Shown here piece by piece: positions 55,832 to 64,000 of a DNA stretch of 64,000 nucleotides. The stretch is from NCBI RefSeq assembly GCF_003254625.1, contig NZ_QJRJ01000082.1:372001-436000 (forward strand), written 5' to 3'. Both the position numbers and the translations under genes were made by a program. Within the stretch, counting starts at the first letter, position 1. Each line of letters opens with the position of its first letter. Below the pieces are notes generated by a model. That model was not told the origin of the DNA. It searched no databases and worked only from the letters and a program-made list of their open reading frames with translations. Source of the DNA: Flavobacterium ginsenosidimutans. GTDB taxonomy: Bacteria > Bacteroidota > Bacteroidia > Flavobacteriales > Flavobacteriaceae.

Positions 55832-56433
55832 GACTGTTCTTTTCGTTTAGTTACTCCTGTAAATTCGCCAATAAGCTGTCCTTCTGCCTGTGTAATATTG
55901 CGTTCAATTTGGATCATGCTTAATTTGTATAAAGCCGATGGAAGCTGTTTTCCGCCGAGTGTTCCCCAGATATAATTTAATTCTTCAAAAGTGGGCGTGT
56001 AGAGTTCAACTGTAAATCTAAAGTTGTCTACATTGCTCATAGCACTGCTGTTTCGGTTATAAATAGTATTAGCTTGGGTAAAAAGTTTTTTTCCCTGAAA
56101 AAATTCAATAATTTTTGAAATGTCCATAAGGGAGTTTACGTATATATCTCTATTGGCACTAAAAAGGATATACAGATTTAAATTGATAATGCCGTTTTTA
56201 TAAATTGTTTTTGCATTATCAATAGTATGGTTTGGGAAGTTTTTTAAAGTAGCTTCTTCGGCTAAATTGATTAGTGTAAGTACAACAGAATCTTTTATAG
56301 AGGTTGAATCTGAATCTTCATTGCGAGACTCTAGAAAAGCGATATTTTCTGGTACAACAGATTTTTCTAACCCAACTTCCTCGAGATAGTTATTTACTTG
56401 TTCTGAAATTATTTGTATTACTTCAAAAATCAT
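55828..56433 (-). CDS. eCIS cap protein (DUF4255/Pvc16-type)
   Basis: 201 residues. MIFEVIQIISEQVNNYL, DSVVLTLINLAEEATLKN and NLYILFSANRDIYVNSLMDI are typical of DUF4255 proteins. In Afp/PVC relatives these form the terminal cap that stops tube growth. First gene of the leftward operon, with the operon promoter expected in the 561-base region to its right. Confidence 0.88.
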   Translation of the reverse strand: MIFEVIQIISEQVNNYLEEVGLEKSVVPENIAFLESRNEDSDSTSIKDSVVLTLINLAEEATLKNFPNHTIDNAKTIYKNGIINLNLYILFSANRDIYVNSLMDISKIIEFFQGKKLFTQANTIYNRNSSAMSNVDNFRFTVELYTPTFEELNYIWGTLGGKQLPSALYKLSMIQIERNITQAEGQLIGEFTGVTKRKEQS

Positions 56434-56994
56434 CTTTTGACAAAATTTATTATAAATACTAAATGAAATTTTATGGAAAGGAATAAGGTGTAGGGCGAAG
56501 ATTGTAATTTGAAATAGGGCTTCTGACTGTGCTTTAAACTGATGCTTAAAACAAGGCTTTAAGATTTGACTAAATTAGATAAATGTAAGGGTACCAGAAA
56601 AGGGTGATTTTCCCCTTTTTTATCTAGTTAAAATACTGGTTTTTAAATAGTTGTTGTTTGTTTTTAGTCTTTTAAAACCAAGAAAATTATAAAAGAAAAA
56701 AGCTCTAGATTTCTCTAAAGCCTTTATTTAGTGACGTGTCTTGCTGTTTTTTAAAAAGAATATAAAGCTAAAGTCGACATAGTTGCTAAATCTGTCTAGA
56801 GAATACTTCCATTGATATATTTTATTTCGCCCTATTTCCAATTTAATCTAATTTAGATTTTTGTTACTGATAACTAAATAAGCATATTAGACTTTATTAT
56901 TGTTGTCGATTCTTAAACTGCATTGGAAATTTTTACCATAATTCTTGTTTAGATTTTCATTTCACAATTATTAATTTTATAAATACCCAATAAC
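56434..56994. promoter_or_regulatory. 561-base intergenic region between the divergent eCIS operon and beta-helix lipoprotein gene
   Basis: No gene is seen. It should hold the promoter of the 30-kb leftward operon and that of the rightward gene. One hairpin AAAAGGG/CCCTTTT with an eight-base loop (56598-56619) is followed by T residues on the top strand and could act as a terminator or leader hairpin. The long AT-rich region is a likely place for operon control, but no operator is certain. Confidence 0.5.
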
Positions 56995-58509
56995 ATGAAA
57001 GCCAAAACCTATTTCTATTTCTGTCTATTTTTAGGAGTTTTTACTATATCCTGTTCAAAAGATAACGATTCAGATGATGATACTGTTGCAACAGATGATC
57101 CAATTACAATAAGTGCAACTGCTGCAAAGGGAACTGCCGAAGGCTCGTCAGAAACTGGAGCAAACGAGGACGATATACTTGCTAATTCTACGTTTTCATC
57201 TACAGTAAAAATAATATTTAATGGTACAAGTGCAACGGCAGAAAATGAAGTTGCTGGAGTTACAATTGCCATTTCTGGTGCAGATGTTACCGTTACTTCT
57301 ACAGTTGCTGAAGTAGCTTATGAAGTAATTGGAAGCACTACAGATGGAATGCTTAAAATCTACAGCGATAAAAAATATAAGCTTACGCTAAGTGACGTTT
57401 CTATCAAGAATAATGACGGACCAGCAATAAATATTCAGTCTGGTAAACGCGCTTTTATTGTTGTTAGCGGAACAAATACATTAGAAGATGGAACAACTTA
57501 TGCTACCTCTACAGAAGACCAAAAGGGAACTTTTTTTAGCGAAGGCCAGCTTATTTTTTCAGGAAGCGGAACTCTGAATATTGCAGGGAACAATAAACAC
57601 GCTATTGCATCAGATGACTACATACGTGTGCAAAGCGGTACGATTAATATAACAAAAACTTCTTCAGATGGTATTCATGCAAACGATGCGGTTTATATTG
57701 ACGGAGGTACTTTGAATATTAATGCGTCTAGCGATGGTATCGAAGCAGAAGAAGGACATATTATCATCAATGCTGGAACAATCACTGCTACTGTTGCTGA
57801 TGACGGAATAGTTGCTTCATACGATACCGATGATACAATTGATCCTTATGTTGTAATTAATGGAGGTACTATTAATGTTACCACAACAGGTGAAGGAGGA
57901 GAAGGAATAGAAAGTAAAAGTACCTTGACAATCAATGACGGAGAAATCTATATCAAAGCGGTTGATGACGCAATCAATGCTGGAGATGCAATTTACATTA
58001 ATGGAGGAACTATTGTTGCATACAGTACAACAAATGACGGAATTGATTCTAATGGTACACTTACTGTAACGGGCGGAAAAATCTTTGCAATAGGAGCTAA
58101 AAGCCCTGAAGAAGGTTTTGATTGCGATAGTAATACATTTAAAATTACAGGCGGATTGCTAATTGGTGCCGGAGGAGCAACCAGCTCGCCAACGGCAAGC
58201 GTATCTACACAGGCTTCTGCTATACTAGACGGTGGAAATTCTGGTACTATATATAGCGTACTCAATAGTGATAATGCAGAGGTAATGACATTTAAATCAC
58301 CTGCTAGTTTTACGACTTTACTATTGTCTGGCAGCGCATTCAGTTCGGGCAAAACTTATAAATTGGTAACGGTTTCTAGCGTTAGTAATGCAACGGAGTT
58401 TAATGGATTATATTTAGGAGGAACTTTTAGCAATCCTACATTATCCTCAAGTTTTACCTTGACTTCTATGGTAACAAAAATAGGAGGCAGTACAGGCCCA
58501 GGGAGATAA
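56995..58509 (+). CDS. Cthe_2159-like beta-helix lipoprotein (carbohydrate-binding)
   Basis: 504 residues. Lipoprotein signal YFYFCLFLGVFTISC, cysteine near residue 20. The body is a repeated beta-helix with rungs of the type GTLNINASSDGIEAEEG, GTINVTTTGEGGEGIESKS, DAINAGDAIYINGGTIVAYS, as in the Cthe_2159 (DUF4353) family, one member of which binds acidic plant sugars. No catalytic residues are evident. It is surface-exposed or periplasmic. It diverges from the eCIS operon, which does not make it part of that system. Confidence 0.78.
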   Translation: MKAKTYFYFCLFLGVFTISCSKDNDSDDDTVATDDPITISATAAKGTAEGSSETGANEDDILANSTFSSTVKIIFNGTSATAENEVAGVTIAISGADVTVTSTVAEVAYEVIGSTTDGMLKIYSDKKYKLTLSDVSIKNNDGPAINIQSGKRAFIVVSGTNTLEDGTTYATSTEDQKGTFFSEGQLIFSGSGTLNIAGNNKHAIASDDYIRVQSGTINITKTSSDGIHANDAVYIDGGTLNINASSDGIEAEEGHIIINAGTITATVADDGIVASYDTDDTIDPYVVINGGTINVTTTGEGGEGIESKSTLTINDGEIYIKAVDDAINAGDAIYINGGTIVAYSTTNDGIDSNGTLTVTGGKIFAIGAKSPEEGFDCDSNTFKITGGLLIGAGGATSSPTASVSTQASAILDGGNSGTIYSVLNSDNAEVMTFKSPASFTTLLLSGSAFSSGKTYKLVTVSSVSNATEFNGLYLGGTFSNPTLSSSFTLTSMVTKIGGSTGPGR

Positions 58510-58539
58510 TAAATAGATTATTGTTTTAATAAATTATTG

Positions 58540-58570
58540 GAAAGTTCATTCGCATGCGGATGGACTTTTC
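58540..58570 (+). terminator. Terminator after the beta-helix lipoprotein gene
   Basis: GAAAGTTCATTCGC pairs with GCGGATGGACTTTTC with G-T pairs allowed, 30 bases past the stop at 58509, followed by a T-rich stretch. Confidence 0.7.
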
Positions 58571-58724
58571 TGTTTTAAAATTGTGCTGCAAATGGGCAAA
58601 ACTTAACTATTTATAGCTAATTCTGAAAGATGCTACAGAAAGAAGCTTTGTACGATTCCTTTTTTAACTTATCTTCGCTTTTTATACATTTCTGAATACA
58701 TTTAAATACCTTAAAACATAATCT

Positions 58725-60149
58725 GTGAAAAATAATCATGATGCTGTAGAAGAGAATCAGCTTAAACGTGGACTAACTAACCGACACATTCAGTTAATTG
58801 CCTTAGGCGGATCTATAGGAACAGGTCTTTTCCTTGGCATTGGTCCAGCGGCCGTATTAGCAGGGCCATCTGTTATTTTAGGATATGCTATTGCCGGAAT
58901 TATCGCTTTTTTTATTATGAGGCAACTTGGCGAAATGGTTGTTGAAGAACCTGTTTCAGGAAGCTTCAGCTATTTTGCTTATAAATATTGCGGTTCATTT
59001 GCAGGTTTTGCATCAGGCTGGAATTATTGGATTTTGTATATTCTCGTTAGTATGGCCGAACTTACAGCCATTGGGGTTTATGTGCAGTTTTGGTGGCCCG
59101 AAATTCCGCTTTGGGCATCCAGTTTATTTTTCTTTCTGGTTATTAATGCCTTGAATTTTGCCTCTGTAAAAGTGTACGGAGAAACCGAATTTTGGTTTTC
59201 AATTATAAAAGTTGTGGCTATTATTGCCATGATTCTTTTTGGTGCTTATTTGCTAATAAGCGGAACAGGAGGAGAGCACGCTACAATTCATAATTTGTAT
59301 AACGATGGAGGTTTCTTTCCAAAAGGTTTCTTCGAAAAAACGGCAACTGGAGATTTTCAAGGTTTATTATCTGCAATGGCTTTGATTATGTTCTCTTTTG
59401 GCGGTTTGGAACTAATTGGAATTACCGCTGCTGAAGCAGAAAATCCAGAAAAAAACATTCCAAAAGCAACCAATCAGGTTATTTATAGAATCCTTATATT
59501 TTATGTTGGCGCATTGGTCATTTTATTTGCTTTGTCGCCTTGGAGACAAATTACGACAGACAGCAGTCCGTTTGTGATGGTTTTTCAGAACTTGAACGGA
59601 ATGGAATTTGAGCTTTTTGGACGCAAAATATTTTTTACAAGCCTTATCGCTAATGTACTTAATTTAATTGTATTAACTGCCGCTTTATCAGTATACAACA
59701 GTAGTGTTTACAGCAACTCGCGAATGTTATTTGGTTTAGCAGATCAAGGAAGTGCTCCTCAATTTTTAAAGAAGCTAAACAAACAATCAGTGCCAGTTAA
59801 TGCCATTTTAATTTCTTCCTGTTTTGCTGCGATCTGTATTTTAATCAATAAAGTAATTCCAGAAGAAGCTTTTAGTATTTTAATGTCTTTAGTAGTGTCT
59901 TGCTTAGTGATTAACTGGGTTATGATTTCGTACACGCATCTACAATTTAGACTTGCCAAAGACAGAGAAAACACAAAAACGAAGTTTGCTTCTATATTTT
60001 ATCCCGTAAGCAATTACATTTGTTTCATATTTTTATTGGGTATTTTATCCATCATGTGGATGACGAATATGAAAATATCTGTAGAATTAATTCCGATTTG
60101 GTTGGGGATTCTTTTTGTGTTTTATAAGGTTTTTAAAAAGAAAGAATAG
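58725..60149 (+). CDS. APC-family amino acid permease
   Basis: 474 residues, GTG start at 58725. Start NRHIQLIALGGSIGTGLFLG is the classical substrate-binding helix of the AroP/ProY/AnsP-like permeases, followed by the family motifs VEEPVSGSFSYFAY, and ALIMFSFGGLELIGITAAEA. Twelve hydrophobic segments. It imports an amino acid with H+; the substrate (aromatic, basic or proline type) is not evident. Single gene, with its own terminator. Confidence 0.9.
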   Translation: MKNNHDAVEENQLKRGLTNRHIQLIALGGSIGTGLFLGIGPAAVLAGPSVILGYAIAGIIAFFIMRQLGEMVVEEPVSGSFSYFAYKYCGSFAGFASGWNYWILYILVSMAELTAIGVYVQFWWPEIPLWASSLFFFLVINALNFASVKVYGETEFWFSIIKVVAIIAMILFGAYLLISGTGGEHATIHNLYNDGGFFPKGFFEKTATGDFQGLLSAMALIMFSFGGLELIGITAAEAENPEKNIPKATNQVIYRILIFYVGALVILFALSPWRQITTDSSPFVMVFQNLNGMEFELFGRKIFFTSLIANVLNLIVLTAALSVYNSSVYSNSRMLFGLADQGSAPQFLKKLNKQSVPVNAILISSCFAAICILINKVIPEEAFSILMSLVVSCLVINWVMISYTHLQFRLAKDRENTKTKFASIFYPVSNYICFIFLLGILSIMWMTNMKISVELIPIWLGILFVFYKVFKKKE

Positions 60150-60171
60150 ATAACTTTTTATATTATTATTT

Positions 60172-60210
60172 AGGCATTGATTGTCAACTTGTAGTTGATT
60201 TTCAATGCCT
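60172..60210 (+). terminator. Terminator after the permease gene
   Basis: AGGCATTGA...TCAAC and GTTGA...TCAATGCCT form a long stem with a small internal loop 22 bases past the stop, followed by TTTATT. Confidence 0.7.
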
Positions 60211-60324
60211 TTATTATATGATACTATTTATTTTTAAACTACGCAGAATCACTGCGTACTACTTAAATAGTTTTGGGGTATTAATAAGCATAATTGATTT
60301 TATAAATTTTAAAAACATAATATT

Positions 60325-61008
60325 ATGGGAAGAGCTATTAATTACATGGAAAAACTAACTACTGGATATTCATTTGCTGACCTTGGATATCGAGATTATA
60401 TTGCAGCGCGATTTTTACTGAATAACCATTTCATAGTGCAAGGGATAACTCTTGCAAGTACAGCTGTAGAGAAATATTTGAAAGCTGTAATTGTTTTTAA
60501 TCTTCAGGAAAAAGAATGGTATAATTATCATTTTGACAAATTCGAGAAGCTTAAAAATTTGCTGGAGAAACTTAATAGTGATGTAACTAAAGATTTTGAT
60601 CCTGTTTTTTTAGACATATTAGAAAAGGCATTTAAAATCAGATATTACGATAAAATTGAAAAACCGATTTTTATGGGCTTTTACATTAATCAATTTATAG
60701 GCGAACTAGACTATACAATCAATTATTTGGAAAATTTCATTTTCAATACCCAAAGCCAAGGTCAGTCTATAACTGTGTATAGTAAAGCTGTTATTAACAA
60801 AGATCCAGGTCTTTTTTATAATAATTATATACTTAATCAAGAGAATAAAAAAGATTACATGGAAATGCCTGATATAGGATTTTCAATTTATATTAGCGTT
60901 GGATCTGTAGTTCATACAGAAGAAATAGTAAAAGGAGGAAGTACACAAAATAAATATGATGGTCAAATAGCAGAATTCACCGATTTTGGAAGAGAGTTTA
61001 TATTGTGA
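60325..61008 (+). CDS. HEPN-domain protein
   Basis: 227 residues. The first 130 residues follow the HEPN helical bundle: YRDYIAARFLLNNHFIVQGI, LASTAVEKYLKAVIVF and a helix with KIRYYDKIEK. The C-terminal 90 residues (from NTQSQGQSITVY) are of unknown fold. Without an RX4-6H motif in the HEPN core, it may be a non-catalytic or MNT-pairing type. No nucleotidyltransferase partner is adjacent. It is the first gene of a small group of unknown genes (60325-63320). Confidence 0.6.
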   Translation: MGRAINYMEKLTTGYSFADLGYRDYIAARFLLNNHFIVQGITLASTAVEKYLKAVIVFNLQEKEWYNYHFDKFEKLKNLLEKLNSDVTKDFDPVFLDILEKAFKIRYYDKIEKPIFMGFYINQFIGELDYTINYLENFIFNTQSQGQSITVYSKAVINKDPGLFYNNYILNQENKKDYMEMPDIGFSIYISVGSVVHTEEIVKGGSTQNKYDGQIAEFTDFGREFIL

Positions 61009-61147
61009 TAATATTTTCTTTTATGTGATAGCTTTGATATGCTTGTTGATAGCGTGGAAATTCTTTCTGTGTGCCCAGCTCTCAAAAATGTTAAACTGAA
61101 AAGCAGCGCAAATGTCTCTGACTTTTCTCCATCTAATTACAAAGAAA

Positions 61148-62011
61148 ATGATAGACTTTGACTTTTACAATGATTTAAAAAACGAAATTTTCAAGATATT
61201 GAATGATTCTGGATTAAAGATTTCTTTAGATCAGAATATTAATAAAATATTAATTGATTTTTTTAATTTAAGTTCAAAGATTTTAGAACCAAAAAAGAGA
61301 AATGTTTTTATAGTTCCTGACTTTGAAAAGCAAATTAGTTTACACCACAAGAAATTAGAAATCCAAACAATTATTCAATTGGCTCAAGATGGAGGAAATC
61401 TAAATTGTTTCCAAACAAATAGGATTATTCAATCTAAGCAAATTGATCATTTAAGTAATGAGTGGAATATTTTTCATTTTCATCTATCATTGGAGCCTGA
61501 CAAGAAGACTAAATTTGTAAAAAGAGGTAATCTTTTATTATTTGCTTATGTTGATGAAAATGATATTGTATTTCTTGGACTTGATAAACATAAAGATTCA
61601 TTCAGCGATATAAAGTGGCTTGAAATTTTAGAGAAAAATTATTCTCACATAATGAAAAAATTTTTAGCACCAGACTTGCCACCAGTGGAAGAAAATTTCT
61701 CGACTTCGGATAGAGAGAAAATGTGGGAAAGTGGTCTATCATCTGGTTTTATGAATATTAATGGGAAAACATATTTATGTCCAGGATTTGGGAAAGTCAC
61801 AAGTGGTTATAATATTATGGTTGTTAAACAAAGTATTGATATTCTGAATTGGATTACTAGTATACAAGATACCATAAAAAAAGAAAATGTTTTTTTTGAT
61901 AATAAATTAGCTAATTTAAAATTAAGGATTGGTGAAATGACAATCGAAATATATGAAAAGGAAAAAGGAAATGTATTTTTTGAATTTCCAAGCTTAGAGA
62001 TTAAAAAATAA
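61148..62011 (+). CDS. Hypothetical protein in putative defence island
   Basis: Start taken as ATG at 61148 (MIDFDFYNDLKNE); an upstream in-frame ATG at 61112 is possible. About 287 residues. LSNEWNIFHFHLSLEPD, then RGNLLLFAYVDENDIVFLGL and DIKWLEILEKNY make an alpha/beta core with two histidines close together, like several toxin or nuclease-type unknowns, but the family is not recognised. A role in defence is only suggested by the neighbouring HEPN genes. Confidence 0.5.
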   Translation: MIDFDFYNDLKNEIFKILNDSGLKISLDQNINKILIDFFNLSSKILEPKKRNVFIVPDFEKQISLHHKKLEIQTIIQLAQDGGNLNCFQTNRIIQSKQIDHLSNEWNIFHFHLSLEPDKKTKFVKRGNLLLFAYVDENDIVFLGLDKHKDSFSDIKWLEILEKNYSHIMKKFLAPDLPPVEENFSTSDREKMWESGLSSGFMNINGKTYLCPGFGKVTSGYNIMVVKQSIDILNWITSIQDTIKKENVFFDNKLANLKLRIGEMTIEIYEKEKGNVFFEFPSLEIKK

Positions 62012-62164
62012 CTTACTATAAAACCTATTACAATGAATTAGGGCAATCGGAATAATGAAAAGATGTTTTTTGTCAAATCAGAAAATAATTCTAATTTAGT
62101 TGCAAACCCATAGTAAACCAAAGTATTATTTACTATTTCAGAAAACATAACATTAGAAGAACAT

Positions 62165-62761
62165 ATGTCAAAAAAATTAAGATATCTGGATCCAATTAAA
62201 ATTGCACCAGACATTGTGGGATGGTTAGATGAAAAATACAATCCTATTGTTAAAGATGAAAGATTAAATAATGATTTAGACGCAAATGATGTATTTGATA
62301 AAATATTAATCTATGAACGTCAAGTAAAAGATTGGTTCTTAAATCGTGCTGAAAATTTAATATCTCAGGAAAACAATGGATTTATAGTTCTTATGATTTG
62401 TATGTCTTACTTAGAAGGTGTTGAGCAGTACAGAAGAGGTGAAAGTAGTAATCATCAAAGCAGAGTTTTTTTTATATCAGCACTTAACAGAATTTATCCT
62501 AATCAATTTTCAGATATTAATTTAGGAAGTTTATACTCGGAAGCTAGATGTGGGTTATTTCATAATGGAATGGTTCAAGGAAAAATTATTATAAATTATA
62601 CTTATCCAGAAAGCATAAACTTTGAAGGTACAATGGATATTAAAATTAATCCAAAAAAAATGCTAGAAGATATTATAGTAGATTTTGATAATTTCCTAGT
62701 AGAACTTAAAGAAAATTATGAAAGTAGAGATAGATTTAATAGAATGTACTCTAACGTTTAG
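62165..62761 (+). CDS. HEPN-like protein with an RX4H motif
   Basis: 198 residues, soluble and helical. The motif ARCGLFHNGMVQGKI contains R-x4-H, the core motif of HEPN RNases. The preceding helix (VLMICMSYLEGVEQYRRGES) is typical too. Thus it may cleave RNA. It is the third gene of the group. It ends before a perfect 48-base palindrome and faces the XRE gene. Confidence 0.6.
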   Translation: MSKKLRYLDPIKIAPDIVGWLDEKYNPIVKDERLNNDLDANDVFDKILIYERQVKDWFLNRAENLISQENNGFIVLMICMSYLEGVEQYRRGESSNHQSRVFFISALNRIYPNQFSDINLGSLYSEARCGLFHNGMVQGKIIINYTYPESINFEGTMDIKINPKKMLEDIIVDFDNFLVELKENYESRDRFNRMYSNV

Positions 62762-62856
62762 AAACAATTCTCAACAGTCATTTTAATATATTGTATTGTG
62801 ATTTACAAAGATTTTTTTGGTAAGCAATATAAATATCTCTAGACTTCGTACTCATA

Positions 62857-62904
62857 ATATTTTACAAAAAAAGAGACTTTAAAGTCTCTTTTTTTGTAAA
62901 ATAT
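62857..62904. terminator. Perfect 48-base palindrome, bidirectional terminator
   Basis: The left half (62857-62880) and right half (62881-62904) are exact reverse complements; the core AAAGAGACTTTAAAGTCTCTTT is flanked by seven-base A/T runs. It lies between the convergent HEPN-like gene (ends 62761) and the XRE gene (ends 62916). It can terminate transcription on both strands. Confidence 0.88.
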
Positions 62905-62915
62905 ATTTAAATGAT

Positions 62916-63320
62916 TTACTTATTAATCAACTTCTCCAACCTCACCATCATTTCATCTTTCTCCTTCAGCATCCTTTCATACAAAGCAATTTTTTCTTCA
63001 TGAAGTTGAATCAATTTATCAATAGGATTATTATTGAAAGTTGGGCTATAATTTATTAAGCCTTGAGTATCATGAAAAGTATTAGAAATAATATTTATCG
63101 CTTGCTCTTCATCAAAATTCTGAAAAGCTTCAACAGGAATTTTCAATACAGCTGAGATTTGTTTTAGCAAACTGTCTTCAATTACATCTTTCTGCTCCAG
63201 CATAGAAATTTTCTTTTGGTTCCAGTCTTCTCCCAGATCATAAGCTAAAGCTTCCTGCTTTATGTTAAGCATTTCTCTAAAACGTTTTACGTTTCTTCCC
63301 TGATGTATTTTCTTTTCCAT
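62916..63320 (-). CDS. XRE-family helix-turn-helix regulator with coiled-coil tail
   Basis: 134 residues. Residues about 8-65 form an XRE domain (GRNVKRFREMLNIKQEALAY, KKISMLEQKDVI). The C-terminal 35 residues are a coiled coil (LHEEKIALYERMLKEKDEMM), likely for dimerisation. It probably binds DNA near its own promoter. Many Bacteroidota genomes have such proteins as solo regulators. Confidence 0.85.
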   Translation of the reverse strand: MEKKIHQGRNVKRFREMLNIKQEALAYDLGEDWNQKKISMLEQKDVIEDSLLKQISAVLKIPVEAFQNFDEEQAINIISNTFHDTQGLINYSPTFNNNPIDKLIQLHEEKIALYERMLKEKDEMMVRLEKLINK

Positions 63321-63501
63321 AATGAATATTGGTTTTCTAAAAGATCAAAGATAAAGCCATTTGGCTAAAAATCATGAGTTTCAAAGATAAAAAAACATTG
63401 CAAAAAAGAGTCTTTTTTGTCAGAATATTATATCTGTATTTGGAATAGTTTATTCTTTTTAAATGGAAGAATTTCGCTACATGAATTAAATCTACTGGAC
63501 T

Positions 63502-64000
63502 ATGAAAAAGAATAAAATGTCCTTCGAAACCAGCTTTTGGGCAGGAAATATTGAAGGAAATCCATTTAAGGTAATTAATGCCTTTTTTGCCTATGCACAT
63601 CTCGATTATTACAAACAAATTTTAAGCGAAGCCGTAATTTACTGCTATAAAACAAAAGTCTACAAACAGGAGAATCCTTCAGATGTTTTTATTTTGTATT
63701 CGGTTCTCAAATCATTCCTTAGAGTTTGTTACTGTTTAAAAGAGAAAAGTAAAAAATGGAAAGTAAAAGAATCTTTGCCACAAGAAAAGGCTTTTCAACT
63801 TTCTTCTCTAACTAAAGAAGAATACGATAATCCTTGTATAGTATTTCAAAACGCATTTAATGAAAAAACGCTCCAAGAATTTGAATTATTTCTATATCAA
63901 GTTCTAGAGTTTTCATTGTCGCCTCATGCCGCAGATCCAGATCCTGACTTGATGACGCCTTATATTCATTTAACCAAAATGCTCGATGCAGTAGAATTAA
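63502..64000 (+). CDS. Hypothetical protein, 3' end outside window
   Basis: ATG at 63502; the frame is open to the end of the window (166 codons). MKKNKMSFETSFWAGNIEGN, then helices such as SDVFILYSVLKSFLRVCYCL. No signal peptide. The family is not recognised from this part. It diverges from the XRE gene after 181 bases. Confidence 0.65.
   Translation, partial: MKKNKMSFETSFWAGNIEGNPFKVINAFFAYAHLDYYKQILSEAVIYCYKTKVYKQENPSDVFILYSVLKSFLRVCYCLKEKSKKWKVKESLPQEKAFQLSSLTKEEYDNPCIVFQNAFNEKTLQEFELFLYQVLEFSLSPHAADPDPDLMTPYIHLTKMLDAVEL

Noticed and set aside
26571..56433. The injection locus as a tailed prophage or type VI secretion system
   Set aside because: No capsid, portal, terminase, integrase or TssJLM membrane complex genes are present, while DUF4157, DUF4255 and the AAA+ ATPase point to an eCIS.
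63337..63618. A leftward open frame of 93 codons upstream of the XRE gene
   Set aside because: It overlaps the better-supported rightward frame starting at 63502 and shows no family features.

Overview
The window is AT-rich, almost fully coding DNA from a member of the Bacteroidota, most likely Flavobacterium or a close relative. This is inferred from the TonB-type outer membrane receptor with a carboxypeptidase-like N-terminal domain, two LytS/LytTR two-component pairs, Bacteroidota-type lipoproteins, weak ribosome binding sites, and a contractile injection locus of the Bacteroidota type. No rRNA, tRNA, CRISPR array or insertion sequence was seen.

Left part (1-26567), ordinary accessory chromosome. 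A truncated TonB-dependent receptor diverges from a 7TM sensor kinase/LytTR regulator pair. Then come a Crp/Fnr regulator, an SDR oxidoreductase, a VOC/SnoaL-like protein, a TetR-SDR unit with two matching operator palindromes, and an aldo/keto reductase-AraC operon. These are followed by a secreted beta-helix protein, a DUF3667 membrane protein, a double GNAT acetyltransferase, a polysaccharide-lyase-like lipoprotein, a lipid A phosphoethanolamine transferase, a serine beta-lactamase-like/TPR protein and a second LytS/LytTR pair. The last part holds a DUF1826-like protein, an arylsulfatase broken by a one-base frameshift, a MEDS-domain protein and two small unknown genes.

Centre (26571-56433), one long leftward operon of about 30 kb encoding an extracellular contractile injection system (eCIS, the Afp/PVC/AlgoCIS class). 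In transcription order: DUF4255 cap protein, an unknown protein, one sheath with a large insertion, two tube proteins, DUF5908, LysM adaptor, VgrG-like spike, PAAR tip, gp25-like protein, two very large baseplate wedge proteins, a PKD-containing fibre/baseplate-like protein and the tape measure protein. A cargo and accessory block follows: a nucleotidyltransferase-like protein, two paralogous glycosyltransferase-like proteins, two DUF4157 (HELTH) proteins, a HEAT-like protein overlapping the large DUF4157 gene by ATGA, a peptidoglycan-binding/CHAP amidase, and the AAA+ ATPase. The tube and baseplate genes make the particle. The DUF4157 proteins are the likely cargo, and the large one has a distinct C-terminal domain that may be a nuclease-type toxin. 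The HEAT-like protein is a candidate immunity protein or chaperone, which would be unusual for an eCIS.

Right part (56995-64000): a Cthe_2159-like beta-helix lipoprotein, an amino acid permease, then a small island with two HEPN-type proteins, an unknown protein and an XRE regulator that looks defence-related. The window ends in a truncated unknown gene.
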